Positions 42,731 to 52,436 of a stretch of 64,000 bases of DNA are shown here, piece after piece. Source of the DNA: Paenarthrobacter aurescens TC1 (lineage in GTDB: Bacteria; Actinomycetota; Actinomycetes; Actinomycetales; Micrococcaceae); NCBI GenBank assembly GCA_000014925.1, contig CP000474.1, forward strand, positions 3,906,001 through 3,970,000. Reading direction: 5' to 3'. Within the stretch, counting starts at the first letter, position 1, and the number at the start of each line of letters is the position of its first letter. Below the pieces are notes generated by a model that was not told the DNA's origin, searched no databases, and worked only from the letters and a program-made list of their open reading frames with translations. The translations under genes and the position numbers were made by a program.

Positions 42731-43621
42731 ATGGACGATTGGTCAACATACCGGCATCCGGCGTCTCCCCTGAGGGATCTTGGCCTGGCGTGCCTGGGTG
42801 CCGGTGAGCAGAGTGGGATGTTGCCGTCCTTTGCCGGTCGAACCCTCAGCAGCCATGCCATAGTGCTGGTGAGCGAAGGATCCGGGCACTTCACTGTGGG
42901 CAGCAGGCGTTTCACGGTCCAGGCTCCTGCGATCATTCGGCTTTTCCCCGGAGTCAGCCACGGGTATGGACCTGGGCCGATGGGGTGGAAAGAGCATTGG
43001 TTATTGTTCACCGGACCTACGGCGAGGGCATTGGAGGAGCTGGGGTGCTTCGTGCGGAACCAAGCTCTCGTACAGCTTGATGGCTCCTCGGAGGTCGGCC
43101 TGGAGGAGTCTCTTGGACTTTTTTCCGCCCTCCGCCAAGCTCTCCTAACGGGTGGACCACAAGGAGATCTGGACGCCTCCGTACTCTGCCAACGGGTGCT
43201 GGTGGAAGCAGGCAAGCACCGCACTGCGGGCGGCGATGGCCTGAAGGGAAAAGACGAGCAGCTGCTCTCTAAACTCCACGAGACCGCTCACTTGCCACTC
43301 ACCTTGTCCCAGCTGGCGGCCTCCTTGAAGGTCTCCGTGCCTGAACTCCGACATGCAGTTCAGGCCGTCACGGGCGTGGGTCCAAAAGAGCTGGTGATCC
43401 AGCTCCGAATTTCACGAGCACAATCGCTTTTGGCGGACACGGACCTGCCTGTCCAACGGATTGCTACTCTCACCGGCTACGACGACCCCGCTTACTTCAG
43501 TCGGCTCTTCACCAAGAAAACCGGGTCCTCTCCGAGCCGGTTCCGCCGGGAACACCATCGGGATCTCAAGACTGAAGCGTTCGATGGCGGCTGCGCACCC
43601 GCCGTCGAACGCTTCAGTTGA
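42731..43621 (+). CDS. AraC-family regulator beside the PhyH oxygenase
   Basis: This encodes 296 residues from ATG 42731. The frame is open far upstream across the oxygenase gene, which is rejected. The N-terminal cupin-like sensor domain has GSGHFTVGSRRFTVQAPAII. The C-terminal pair of helix-turn-helix motifs has LPLTLSQLAASLKVSVPELRH and DLPVQRIATLTGYDDPAYFS. This layout fits regulators of sugar or PhyH oxygenase genes in actinobacteria. The last ~15 codons lie inside a perfect hairpin (43573-43616). Confidence 0.9.
   Translation: MDDWSTYRHPASPLRDLGLACLGAGEQSGMLPSFAGRTLSSHAIVLVSEGSGHFTVGSRRFTVQAPAIIRLFPGVSHGYGPGPMGWKEHWLLFTGPTARALEELGCFVRNQALVQLDGSSEVGLEESLGLFSALRQALLTGGPQGDLDASVLCQRVLVEAGKHRTAGGDGLKGKDEQLLSKLHETAHLPLTLSQLAASLKVSVPELRHAVQAVTGVGPKELVIQLRISRAQSLLADTDLPVQRIATLTGYDDPAYFSRLFTKKTGSSPSRFRREHHRDLKTEAFDGGCAPAVERFS
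43573..43616. terminator. hairpin inside the 3' end of the AraC gene
   Basis: TGAAGCGTTCGA (43573-43584) pairs perfectly with TCGAACGCTTCA (43605-43616), with GGCGG/CCGCC inside. It encodes the C-terminal residues EAFD...VERFS and is the only stem between two genes whose stops abut (43621/43622). Confidence 0.75.
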
Positions 43622-44455
43622 CTACAGGGCCTGCCAGCCGGATGGCGGTGGGGCGTCGAGGAATGTTGTCACCACATCCAAGACCAGGCTTGTCCTCGCG
43701 AGTCCGAAGAAGTGCGTGGTGCCGGGGAACACAGCGAGCTGCGAGGCAGGCACGCCTTCGAAATCGCCGTTCACGTCTCCCCCGCGAAGCTGGAGGAACC
43801 GCACCGCATGCTCAAGTTTGATCATGTCGCAATCGCCGACGGTGATCAAGGTGGGGGCCTGGATGCCGCGGATCTCATCGTCCGTCCACCCCTTTGAGCC
43901 GGCGTCGTAGCCACCGAGTTTGGTCAACAGTCCTTGCAGGTGTTCGTGGTCCGGGTGCGGAGAGACAGCCAGATACCGCTCTTCCATGGGGGTGCCAGCG
44001 ATCATGTCCACGGTCATTTCCGTGACAGCCGCAGCGTTTCCGCCGCGATCACCATCGGGGTGGAATGACACTGAAGACACGATGAGCTTCCGGACGAGTT
44101 CGGGGTGCTTGATCGCCAAGTGCAGGGCAACGGCCCCGCCGACGCTGAAGCCGAAAACATCAACCTCGCCGACGTTCAGATGTTCCAGAAGAGCCACGAC
44201 GTCCGCGGCCAGGTCCTGCGTGTTCAGCGGGCAGTCGATGTCGTTGGTTCTGCCGTGCCCTTGGAAGTCCGTCGCGATGACCCTCCGTCCATCCGAGAGG
44301 CCCGGGATGAGTGCACCGAACTGCTGCTCGATGTCGAAAAGCCCTCCGTGCAGGAGCAGCAACGGCGTGCCACCGGAACCGTGCAGCTCGTAATACATTT
44401 CCAAGCCGTTGACGGGGACGTAGCCCGTTTCGGGGTTTGGTGTCTGCCGGTCCAT
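43622..44455 (-). CDS. alpha/beta-hydrolase
   Basis: This encodes 277 residues. The oxyanion HGG is at 36-38, the nucleophile elbow is GFSVGG with Ser104, the acid is probably the Asp in TVGDCDMIKLEHA, and the His is in FPGTTHFFGLAR. It is a typical monomeric hydrolase of the epoxide hydrolase/haloperoxidase-like superfamily. The substrate is unknown. The stop codon directly abuts that of the convergent AraC gene. Confidence 0.9.
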   Translation of the reverse strand: MDRQTPNPETGYVPVNGLEMYYELHGSGGTPLLLLHGGLFDIEQQFGALIPGLSDGRRVIATDFQGHGRTNDIDCPLNTQDLAADVVALLEHLNVGEVDVFGFSVGGAVALHLAIKHPELVRKLIVSSVSFHPDGDRGGNAAAVTEMTVDMIAGTPMEERYLAVSPHPDHEHLQGLLTKLGGYDAGSKGWTDDEIRGIQAPTLITVGDCDMIKLEHAVRFLQLRGGDVNGDFEGVPASQLAVFPGTTHFFGLARTSLVLDVVTTFLDAPPPSGWQAL

Positions 44456-44568
44456 CGATAGTCCTCCGCAGTCTGGTTGGTGTGGGCTTCGTTGCGCGTC
44501 ATCCTAGCCCGGCGGCGGAGCTCGCGGGAGGGTCGCGTGGTGGGCTGAATGGGGCTAATCTGGCGCCC

Positions 44569-45075
44569 ATGGCCAAGGCAACTTCGCCCCTGCGTGCATG
44601 GATCGGCACGCTTCTTTTCCTGTTCCTGGCACCTGGCATCGTCGCGGGATTCATTCCCTGGCTCATTTCCGGCTGGCGGTGGCACGGCCGGGATGCGCCC
44701 TGGATCGTCGCGGTCATCGCCTGGATCGCTGTCGCTGCCGGGGTGGCTTTCCTCCTGCACGCCTTCGCGCTTTTCGCATTGCACCGAGGAACGCCTGCCC
44801 CGGTGGCTCCCACCGAATCTCTCGTCGTGACGGGGGCCTACCGCTACGTGCGCAATCCGATGTACCTCGCAGTGCTCAGCATCATCCTCGGGCAGGCACT
44901 GCTGTTCGAGAGCTGGGGGGTGGTGATCTACGCAGTGATAGTCCTCGCCACAGTGGTCGCCTTTGTGAAGGGCTACGAGGAACCAACACTCACCGCGAGC
45001 TACGGCGAGCAGTACCTCAACTACCGGCGCAACGTCCCGGGGTGGTGGCCGCGGATCACGCCGTGGCGGGAGTGA
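44569..45075 (+). CDS. isoprenylcysteine carboxyl methyltransferase-like membrane protein
   Basis: This encodes 168 residues from ATG 44569. Four hydrophobic segments and the motif GAYRYVRNPMYLAVL, then EEPTLTASYGEQYLNYRRNV at the C-terminus, match the ICMT/PEMT-like family. These membrane enzymes methylate small molecules or lipids using SAM. The substrate is not known. It stands alone, divergent from the hydrolase. Confidence 0.88.
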   Translation: MAKATSPLRAWIGTLLFLFLAPGIVAGFIPWLISGWRWHGRDAPWIVAVIAWIAVAAGVAFLLHAFALFALHRGTPAPVAPTESLVVTGAYRYVRNPMYLAVLSIILGQALLFESWGVVIYAVIVLATVVAFVKGYEEPTLTASYGEQYLNYRRNVPGWWPRITPWRE

Positions 45076-45096
45076 CCGAAATTGTTGCCTTACCGC

Positions 45097-45958
45097 CTAA
45101 GCGGGCTCGGCCGTTCCCTCGTCAGGTTCTGCCCATTCGAGGGTAGCGACAAGGTGGCTTTCGTTGGGCAGGGCTTGCTGTTCGGAGGCGGGGAGCTTGT
45201 CGTATGTATAGGCGGTGACTGCCATGGGTGAGGTTGACCGCCCGACAGCATGTCGACGTAGTAGTCGTCACCATCGACACCGAAGTGGACCTGCCGGCCA
45301 ACGAACGAGAAACCCTGCCCGAGTTTCCTCAGGGTTTCGGCGATTCGGTTGGCCAGGGCCAGTACCAGGTACCGTTCGGCAACTTCCCCCGACAAACCAG
45401 GAAATTCGAAATTGTAGGGGTCCTTGGCGACCTGCTGGGCCAGCTCGGAATCTTGTCCAACAAGCCGTTGGACAAAGTCCGACGGGGCCGCGCCGGTCCT
45501 TTCCAGGGTCCGGTTCATGATCATTTCAGCAATACGTTGCGGGACCATCCGTACTCAACTGCGGCGCCAGCGTACCAATCTCTATGCTCTCGAGTGTTTG
45601 CCTTGTCCAAAAGAACCGTGACATGACCCCACGGCAATTGTGCAACGGCCTGTTGCACAATTGGGTCCGGCCATGCGGAGGCAAAGGCCCGCATGTAGAA
45701 GAGGTTCCATCGAGGAGGCCCTTCATCTCCGGGAACTCTGCACGGAGATCCTCGGCCAGGCGTCCCATGACCCCGCTCCCCCATTGCTCCACCCTCTGGC
45801 GCTCCAACACAGTGTTACCGATCGACCAATAACAACTCGATCAACTGTGTGTTGACGGTTCTAAGGGCGGTCTGACGCGCGTGGCGCACCCGTTCCTTGA
45901 GCGCGTCTAAGAGATCTTTGTAATCTGCGGGTAGGGCCAGGGCACGCGCATCAGTCAT
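45097..45958 (-). pseudogene. decayed YhcG/DUF1016-type nuclease gene
   Basis: Pieces of one protein occur in order in different frames: MTDARALALPADYKDLLDAL (start ATG 45958), YWSIGNTVLERQRVEQWGSG, RWNLFYMRAFASAWPD and ...WSRNVLLK, ERTGAAPSDFVQRLVGQDSE to GDDYYVDM, and finally MAVTAYTYDKLPASEQQALP to the stop at 45097. At least three frameshifts separate them. Between VDM and MAVTAY, roughly 90 residues that carry the PD-(D/E)XK catalytic core in intact homologues are missing. YhcG-type proteins are thought to be nucleases linked to defence or recombination. This copy cannot be active. Confidence 0.85.
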
Positions 45959-46093
45959 GCACACAAACCTATTGACTGCCACTGACATTTCTCAGAGCAA
46001 ACCCCTGCTCCGAACACCGACGCCGGCGACATAACGCGCCGCGGCTGGCATACTCAATCCCATCGCTCCACCGGCTCAACAATGGGGGCTTGA

Positions 46094-48523
46094 GTGCCAA
46101 ACGAGAAGGATCTTTCAGGGCCGGCCGTCCAGCTCGTAGGGACTTCCGTGCAGGGGTTGAGTACCGCCGAGGTCGCCGAGAGGGTCGCCGCGGGGCAAAC
46201 CAACGCGTTCGTCCAAGACACCAGCCGCAGCGTGTGGAGCATCGTCCGCGCCAACGTGCTCACTCTGTTCAACGGCATCATCCTGGCCTGCTTCATCGTC
46301 CTTTTCGCGATTGGCCGCTGGCAGGATGCGCTCTTCGGATTCAGCGCGATAGCGAACGCGGTCATCGGCAGCGTCCAGGAATACCGGGCAAAGCGGGCTT
46401 TGGACCGCCTGGCCCTGTTGAACGCCCCGCATGCCCGGGTGATGCGTGAAGGCTCGGAAGCAGAGATCGCGTTGGACGACGTTGTGCTGGACGACACCCT
46501 TGTCCTGAGGGCTGGGGACCAAGTCCCGGCCGACGGTTTAGTGTCCGGATCACGCGGACTCCAAGTGGACGAATCCATGCTGACAGGCGAATCCGATGCC
46601 GTAGAGAAGGAAATCGGGGATCGGGTGTTGTCCGGCTCTGTTGTGGTCGCCGGTGAAGGATCAGCGGTGGTGGATCGGGTGGGCGCAGATTCCTTCGCCA
46701 ACTCGCTCGCCGCCGAAGCCAAACGGTTCTCCCTTGTAGCGTCGGAGCTCCGCTCCTCGATCGATCGCGTCCTGAAATGGGTCACATGGTTCGTCGGTCC
46801 CGTGGCGTTGTTGGTTCTGAACGCACAGATGATTGCCCAGGGCGGGTGGGCCGAAGCCTCGGCAAGTGGAGCGTGGCGGGACGCAGCGACGGCGACTATT
46901 GCCGCCGTCGTCGCCATGGTCCCCCTGGGGCTGGTGCTGATGACCAGCATTACCTTCGCTGTGGGGGCGGTAAAGCTGGCCCGTCAGCAGGTGCTGGTGC
47001 AGGAGCTGCCCGCGGTGGAAGGCCTTGCGCGGGTGGACATTATTTGCCTCGATAAGACCGGAACCCTCACCCAGGGCGACATTGTTTTCGACGCCGTGCA
47101 CCCGCTCACCTCTCGTCCGGGTTGGGAGTCGGTTCTTTCCTGGTATGGCGTGCAGAAAGATGCCAACGCAACGGCCCGCAGCCTCGCGGGGCACTTCAAC
47201 GAGCCAGCCGGCCACCCGCTTGACCGGGTGCCCTTCTCGTCGGCCCGCAAGTGGAGCGCGGTGATTTTCGACGACGGGATGTGGATTCTGGGCGGCCCCG
47301 AAATGGTGTTCCCGGACCACGACTCCAGCGATCCCGTGAAGCGGCAACTTGCCACCCAAGCCGCGGAGTTGGCAACCACCGGCCGGCGCACGCTGGTCCT
47401 TGCCCACGGCACACCCACCGACGACGAGACCGTTCCGCCAGATGCTGTCCCCGTGGTCCTCCTGACGTTCAAGGAGAACATCCGTCCGGACGCTGCGGAG
47501 ACGCTCACTTACTTCGCAGCACAGGAAGTGGATGTCCGGATCATCTCGGGTGACAACCCACAAACGGTGGCCGCGATCGCCCGGGAAGTCGGCCTGGATG
47601 CACCCCACGGTTTTGACGCCCGGGAGTTGCCGGATGACGATAAGGAGTTCCTGGACGTCATCAACAACAACGTGGTCTTCGGCCGGGTGACACCTGACCA
47701 GAAGAAGCGGATCGTCGTGGCACTGAAGGCTGCAGGCCGCACTGTTGCCATGACTGGCGACGGCGTGAATGATGCCCTTGCCATCAAAGAAGCGGACATC
47801 GGTGTCGCCATGAATTCCGGTGCCGCCGCCACCAAGGCAGTGGCCCGGCTGGTGCTCTTGGACGGCAAGTTCTCGCACCTGCCCAGCGTGGTGGCCGAGG
47901 GCCGGCAGGTCATTGCCAACATCGAGCGCGTCTCCATGCTTTTCCTTACCAAGACCGCCTACGCCACGTTCCTGGCCATCGCGTTCGGCATTCTCCTGCT
48001 GCCCTTCCCGTTCCTTCCCCGGCAGCTCTCGGTGACTGACGGCCTGACCATCGGCATTCCGGCGTTCTTCCTGGCCTTGCTGCCCAACGCCCAGCGCTAC
48101 GTTCCCGGTTTCCTGCGGAGGTCACTCACGTTCGCCGTGCCAGCGGGTGTGGCCGTGACCCTGGGCCTGGCCTCCTACGCCCGGCTCGCCGCGAACCTGC
48201 AAATTCCGGAAGCGGAGATCAGGACCGGATCCACACTCATCCTGGCGATCATCGGCATCTGGATCCTGGTGGTGCTCTCGCGACCGGTCACCCGGTTCAA
48301 AGGGATGGTCATCGGCGCCATGATGATCGGGCTGGTAGTCGTCTATTCCGTGCCGATTGCCCGCGAGTTCCTCCACTTCACCGACCCAACGCTGCCCACG
48401 GCGCTACTCGTCCTGGGAACATCCGTGGCTTGTATCGCGCTGATCGAGATTGTCCGCTTCGTGCACCGCCGTGTTGCCTACCGGGACGCCCAGGAGGCCC
48501 TGCGTCAACGAGTCTCGAAGTAG
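46094..48523 (+). CDS. ctpE: P-type ATPase, CtpE-like (probable cation pump)
   Basis: This encodes 809 residues from GTG 46094, with GGGGGC upstream. The actuator loop LTGES is near residue 162, the phosphorylation site DKTGT is D320-T324, and the hinge GDGVND is at about 555-560. About ten transmembrane helices are visible. The overall order and length resemble the actinobacterial CtpE group, which has been linked to calcium uptake. Transport of Ca2+ here is inferred by similarity of architecture, not by metal ligands that I can prove. It overlaps the convergent small membrane gene by 19 nt. Confidence 0.88.
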   Translation: MPNEKDLSGPAVQLVGTSVQGLSTAEVAERVAAGQTNAFVQDTSRSVWSIVRANVLTLFNGIILACFIVLFAIGRWQDALFGFSAIANAVIGSVQEYRAKRALDRLALLNAPHARVMREGSEAEIALDDVVLDDTLVLRAGDQVPADGLVSGSRGLQVDESMLTGESDAVEKEIGDRVLSGSVVVAGEGSAVVDRVGADSFANSLAAEAKRFSLVASELRSSIDRVLKWVTWFVGPVALLVLNAQMIAQGGWAEASASGAWRDAATATIAAVVAMVPLGLVLMTSITFAVGAVKLARQQVLVQELPAVEGLARVDIICLDKTGTLTQGDIVFDAVHPLTSRPGWESVLSWYGVQKDANATARSLAGHFNEPAGHPLDRVPFSSARKWSAVIFDDGMWILGGPEMVFPDHDSSDPVKRQLATQAAELATTGRRTLVLAHGTPTDDETVPPDAVPVVLLTFKENIRPDAAETLTYFAAQEVDVRIISGDNPQTVAAIAREVGLDAPHGFDARELPDDDKEFLDVINNNVVFGRVTPDQKKRIVVALKAAGRTVAMTGDGVNDALAIKEADIGVAMNSGAAATKAVARLVLLDGKFSHLPSVVAEGRQVIANIERVSMLFLTKTAYATFLAIAFGILLLPFPFLPRQLSVTDGLTIGIPAFFLALLPNAQRYVPGFLRRSLTFAVPAGVAVTLGLASYARLAANLQIPEAEIRTGSTLILAIIGIWILVVLSRPVTRFKGMVIGAMMIGLVVVYSVPIAREFLHFTDPTLPTALLVLGTSVACIALIEIVRFVHRRVAYRDAQEALRQRVSK

Positions 48524-48915
48524 CGCCGCCCGCGGCCGACCCACAGCGGGATAACTACGGCCACCGTTGCGATGGATTGCGAGATCACAGCGGACCAATC
48601 TCCATCAGAGGCAATAATCAGGTCCAGCACGGCAAAGGCCAGCCCGAGCAGCATGACCGCTGTGGCGCCGCGGCGGGCAGCTTCGCTTCCCCGCGCTACT
48701 CCTGAGGCCAGCCCGATCACCAACAAGCCGAACAGGATCATGCCTGCACCTAGCAACGTGATGGGCAGGGCAATGCCACCGGACTGGGCCTCCGGCGTGT
48801 AGCGCAGGAAAATCGTCAGGATCCCCAGAATGATTTGGGCGATGCCACCGATGTACATCAGCACCACCGAGAACGTCACCGCACCAGGCCGCTTAGGGCT
48901 TTCCCCCGTCGTCAT
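48505..48915 (-). CDS. four-helix membrane protein, unknown function
   Basis: This encodes 136 residues. Four hydrophobic segments (FSVVLMYIGGIAQIILGILT, LPITLLGAGMILFGLLVIGL, ATAVMLLGLAFAVLDLIIA and VISQSIATVAVVIPLWVG) run with short loops. It resembles small actinobacterial DUF-type membrane proteins without a named motif. It overlaps the ctpE 3' end by 19 nt in convergent orientation. Confidence 0.7.
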   Translation of the reverse strand: MTTGESPKRPGAVTFSVVLMYIGGIAQIILGILTIFLRYTPEAQSGGIALPITLLGAGMILFGLLVIGLASGVARGSEAARRGATAVMLLGLAFAVLDLIIASDGDWSAVISQSIATVAVVIPLWVGRGRRYFETR

Positions 48916-49048
48916 GAACTGAGCATAGACGAGCCCTCATTACGACCAGCACTGATTTAGCCCGGGATAACAACTTTTGTCACACAATTAACCGCTGATT
49001 CACGCCACCCTTGAGCCCAGTCAACCCAGGCTACCTAGGGTCGGGTAA

Positions 49049-50629
49049 ATGGAAAACATCTCACGCAGGTCCCTCATCTCGGCCGGCCTCGGCGCCGGAC
49101 TCGTCGCCGCCTTGCCAGGCACCGCCGTCGCCGTTTCAACAGCGGACGACGCCGGCCTCCGCACCGATCCGTTCACCCTCGGCATTGCGTCGGGCGAACC
49201 ATGGCCCGACGGCTTCGTCATCTGGACCAGGCTTGCCGTGAACCCCGTGGCCGAAGATGGCCTGGGCGGGATGCCCTCCCGCAACGTCGCCGTCGCTTGG
49301 GAAGTCGCAGAAGACCCTACGATGCGCCGGGTAGTAGCCCGCGGCGTCGAACATGCAAGGCTCGAAACCGCCCACTCGGTTCACGTCGAACTCAAGGGCC
49401 TCAAGCCGGGCCGGGAATACTTTTACCGTTTCCGTACCGGGCGGCACATGAGCGAAGTTGGCCGCAGCCTGACAAGCCCGGCACCCGGCGAGACCCCCGC
49501 CGTCCTGGCTATGGCGTTCGCCAGTTGCGCCCAGTACGAGCACGGCTATTTCACAGCGTATAAGCGCCTGGCCGAGGACCACCCGGACCTGGTGCTCCAC
49601 CTTGGCGACTACCTCTACGAGTACAAGAAGGACAGCTACGTGATCGGCGGCGGCAACCCCCGCGATCATGAAGGGCCGGAGACCGTCAGCCTCGCGGGCT
49701 ACCGTCAGCGGCACGCCCAATACAAGGCCGACGCCGATCTGCAGGCTGCGCACGCAATTGCGCCTTGGCTGGTGGTATGGGATGACCACGAGGTGGACAA
49801 CAACTGGGCCGACGAAATCCCCGAGAACAGCGATGCGGGCCAGATGAACGACACCACCGAGCGTTTCCGTCAGCGTCGTTCAGCAGCATTCCAGGCGTAC
49901 TACGAGAACATGCCGCTGCGTTCGTCATCGGTTCCGGCTGGATTCGACATGAAGATCTACCGCACCATCCAATGGGGCCAGCTAGCCAACTTCCACATGA
50001 TGGACACGCGGCAATATCGGGACGATCAGCTCGCCGGTGACGGCTGGCGGAAGAACGTCGCCGAGCGCCTGGACGAGAACCGCACCATCACCGGTGCTGA
50101 TCAAGAGAAGTGGCTGCTGGACGGATTCAAGGGCTCAACGCAGCGATGGGACATCTTGGGCCAACAGGTTTTCTTCGCCGAGCGGGATCGGGACAAAGCG
50201 CCGAACATCGACGATGTTTCCATGGACGGCTGGGACGGCTATGCCGCTTCCCGCCGCCGCATCACCCAAGGCTGGGTGGACGCCAAGGTGCGCAACGCCG
50301 TCGTACTGACCGGCGACGTCCACCGGCACTGGGCCACCGACCTCAAGGTCGACTACAAGGACCCGGCGTCGCCCGTGGTTGGTTCGGAACTGGTGTGCAC
50401 TTCCATCACTTCCACGGGAGATGGCACCGGATCCACCACCGATCCGACCATGGCCTGGAACCCGCATTTGAAGTTCTACAACGACAACCGCGGCTACGTG
50501 AACACGCGCATCACGAAAGACGCCATGACCGCGGACTTCCGGGTACTGGACTGCGTCACCACGCCGGGCGCTCCGGTCAGCACCAAGAAGTCATTCACCA
50601 TCAACGATCGCGTCCCGGGCCTCGTCTGA
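49049..50629 (+). CDS. phoD: PhoD-family alkaline phosphatase, Tat-exported
   Basis: This encodes 526 residues. The Tat signal ENISRRSLISAGLGAGLVAA has the twin Arg6-Arg7. The PhoD N-terminal domain is followed by the metal-site motifs ASCAQYEHGYFTAYKRLAED, VLHLGDYLYEY, VWDDHEVDNNWADE and TGDVHRHW. PhoD uses calcium and iron to hydrolyse phosphomono- and diesters in the extracytoplasmic space, usually under phosphate limitation. It stands alone with a clear downstream hairpin. I see no confident PHO box upstream. Confidence 0.93.
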   Translation: MENISRRSLISAGLGAGLVAALPGTAVAVSTADDAGLRTDPFTLGIASGEPWPDGFVIWTRLAVNPVAEDGLGGMPSRNVAVAWEVAEDPTMRRVVARGVEHARLETAHSVHVELKGLKPGREYFYRFRTGRHMSEVGRSLTSPAPGETPAVLAMAFASCAQYEHGYFTAYKRLAEDHPDLVLHLGDYLYEYKKDSYVIGGGNPRDHEGPETVSLAGYRQRHAQYKADADLQAAHAIAPWLVVWDDHEVDNNWADEIPENSDAGQMNDTTERFRQRRSAAFQAYYENMPLRSSSVPAGFDMKIYRTIQWGQLANFHMMDTRQYRDDQLAGDGWRKNVAERLDENRTITGADQEKWLLDGFKGSTQRWDILGQQVFFAERDRDKAPNIDDVSMDGWDGYAASRRRITQGWVDAKVRNAVVLTGDVHRHWATDLKVDYKDPASPVVGSELVCTSITSTGDGTGSTTDPTMAWNPHLKFYNDNRGYVNTRITKDAMTADFRVLDCVTTPGAPVSTKKSFTINDRVPGLV

Positions 50630-50646
50630 CCCTGGTTCACCCATGG

Positions 50647-50698
50647 AGGGGACAGCACGTGCTCCAATGAGGGCTCATTGCGACGTGTGCTGTCCCCT
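50647..50698. terminator. bidirectional terminator between phoD and the GMC gene
   Basis: AGGGGACAGCAC (50647-50658) pairs perfectly with GTGCTGTCCCCT (50687-50698). A second stem, CAATGAG/CTCATTG, lies inside. A related AATGAGGGCTC motif occurs in inverted form near 48935. Confidence 0.85.
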
Positions 50699-50706
50699 GG
50701 TTGGGA

Positions 50707-52233
50707 TTACGCGCCCAGGATCAGCCCCGCCGCCTTCTCCCCGATCATGATGGACGGGGCGTTCGTGTTGCCGCTGGGCACAAACGGAATGATGGACGCA
50801 TCTGCCACCCGGAGCCCATCGATTCCGCGGACCCGGAGCTGCGGATCCACCACCGAGAGGTCGTCCACGCCCATCTTGCAGGTGCCAACCTGGTGGTGGT
50901 ACGTTCCGGCGACCTGGCGGGCAAACTCCCGGACCTGATCCCGGGTTTGCATGGCAGGGCCGGGCGTGAACTCTGACTTCCGGAACGGGGCAAACGCATC
51001 CTGCTGGCCGATCTCGCGGCACAGAACGATCGCGTCCACCAGCGCTTCAACGTCATACTCATCCGCCAGGATGTTCGGATCCACCAGTGGGGCCGCAGCC
51101 GGATCAGCCGAGGCCAACCGCAAAGAGCCACGCGACCGGGGGCGAACAATCCCCGGCGCAATGGTGTAGCCGTGCTCGGGAGCAGCCCCGCCGTCTGTTG
51201 GATAGGGCAGGTGGAGGAAGAGCGGTTGCAGGTCCGGCGCTTCTTCGTCCGTCTGATTGCTGTGGGCATAGAGCTGGCTTTCCAGGAGGTTGTGCCGGCC
51301 GGCCACCAAGGGTTCCTTCGTCTCGTAGATGTTGCCCGCCAACAAATGGTCGTGGAGGTTCTCGCCGACCCCGGGCAAGTCCACCACCGAGTCGATCCCC
51401 AGCTCCCTCAGCTGCCCGGAGGGACCAATACCGGAGAGCAGCAGGAGCTTCGGGGAGCCAATAGCGCCGGCGCTGATGATCACCTCAGCGCCCCCTTCCG
51501 CACGAAGCACCTCACCGTCGACGTGATATTCGACGCCGGTGGCGCGTCCGCCGTCGACGACGATCCGCGTCACCACGGCGTCTGTGGTGACCTTCAAGTT
51601 TGCGTGGTCCAGCACCGGGGCCACGAAACTCTGCCACGCACTGGCGCGCCTGCCGTCTTTGGTAGTGGTGTGGTTGAACCCGACGCCTGTCATCTGGATT
51701 CCGTTGAAGTCTTCGGTTTCCATATGGCCGAGTGCCTTGGCCGCGTCCACGAAAGCCTGGGCAACCGGGTGCCTCTCGGCGATCCGTTCAACGTGCAGCG
51801 GCCCGCCCTTGCCATGGAATTCGCTGGCGCCGTCCGCGTGGTCCTCGGATTTCTTGAACAACGGCAGGACCTCGTCCCAGGACCAGCCCTCCGCTCCGTT
51901 GGCAGCCCAGGAGTCGTAGTCGTTCTTGTGTCCGCGAATGTAGATCATGCCGTTGAGCGAGCTGCTGCCGCCAAGGACCCTGCCGCGCGGCCAGTACAGG
52001 CTGCGGTTGTTGGCGTGCTTCTGCGGAGTGGTCATGACCGCCCAATCGTTGGCGCCGGTCAGCAGCAGCGGCCACCCTTGGGGACTGTGGATGTTGGGAT
52101 CGGCGTCCACCGATCCGGCCTCGACAACGTGGACGGTGTTTCCGGCGTCGAGCAAACGGCGGACAACCACACTTCCGGCCGAGCCTGCGCCGACCACCAC
52201 GTAGTCCGCACGATGGGTTTGGTTTTCAGCCAT
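50707..52233 (-). CDS. GMC oxidoreductase (choline dehydrogenase-like)
   Basis: This encodes 508 residues. The FAD-binding motif is VVGAGSAGSVVVRRLL (13-28) with EAG at the end of the second strand. GMC signatures are present as GGSSSLNGMIYIRGHKNDYD and AEVIISAGAIGSPKLLLLSG. The C-terminal catalytic His-Asn pair region is AGTYHHQVGTCKMG, followed by GNTNAPSIMIGEKAA. It oxidises an alcohol with FAD, and the substrate is unknown. It is divergent from an AraC-type gene that has suffered an internal deletion, so its regulator has been lost. Confidence 0.92.
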   Translation of the reverse strand: MAENQTHRADYVVVGAGSAGSVVVRRLLDAGNTVHVVEAGSVDADPNIHSPQGWPLLLTGANDWAVMTTPQKHANNRSLYWPRGRVLGGSSSLNGMIYIRGHKNDYDSWAANGAEGWSWDEVLPLFKKSEDHADGASEFHGKGGPLHVERIAERHPVAQAFVDAAKALGHMETEDFNGIQMTGVGFNHTTTKDGRRASAWQSFVAPVLDHANLKVTTDAVVTRIVVDGGRATGVEYHVDGEVLRAEGGAEVIISAGAIGSPKLLLLSGIGPSGQLRELGIDSVVDLPGVGENLHDHLLAGNIYETKEPLVAGRHNLLESQLYAHSNQTDEEAPDLQPLFLHLPYPTDGGAAPEHGYTIAPGIVRPRSRGSLRLASADPAAAPLVDPNILADEYDVEALVDAIVLCREIGQQDAFAPFRKSEFTPGPAMQTRDQVREFARQVAGTYHHQVGTCKMGVDDLSVVDPQLRVRGIDGLRVADASIIPFVPSGNTNAPSIMIGEKAAGLILGA

Positions 52234-52436
52234 GGGGTTCCTCCTTGAACGGGGCGTGAAGGTGAGCTTTCACCAGCAGTCTGCCGCGGATCGCCGTCGG
52301 GAATCTTGACCTGCCGCGCACAGCAGTGCGCACCATCCGCACGCTTGTGATGCGGATCACGGCAAGGCCGGCAATCGTGGGACACTGGAAGAGCCGCCAC
52401 CTACGTCCCGCAGCGTCATTTCAAAGGAGAGCCGAC

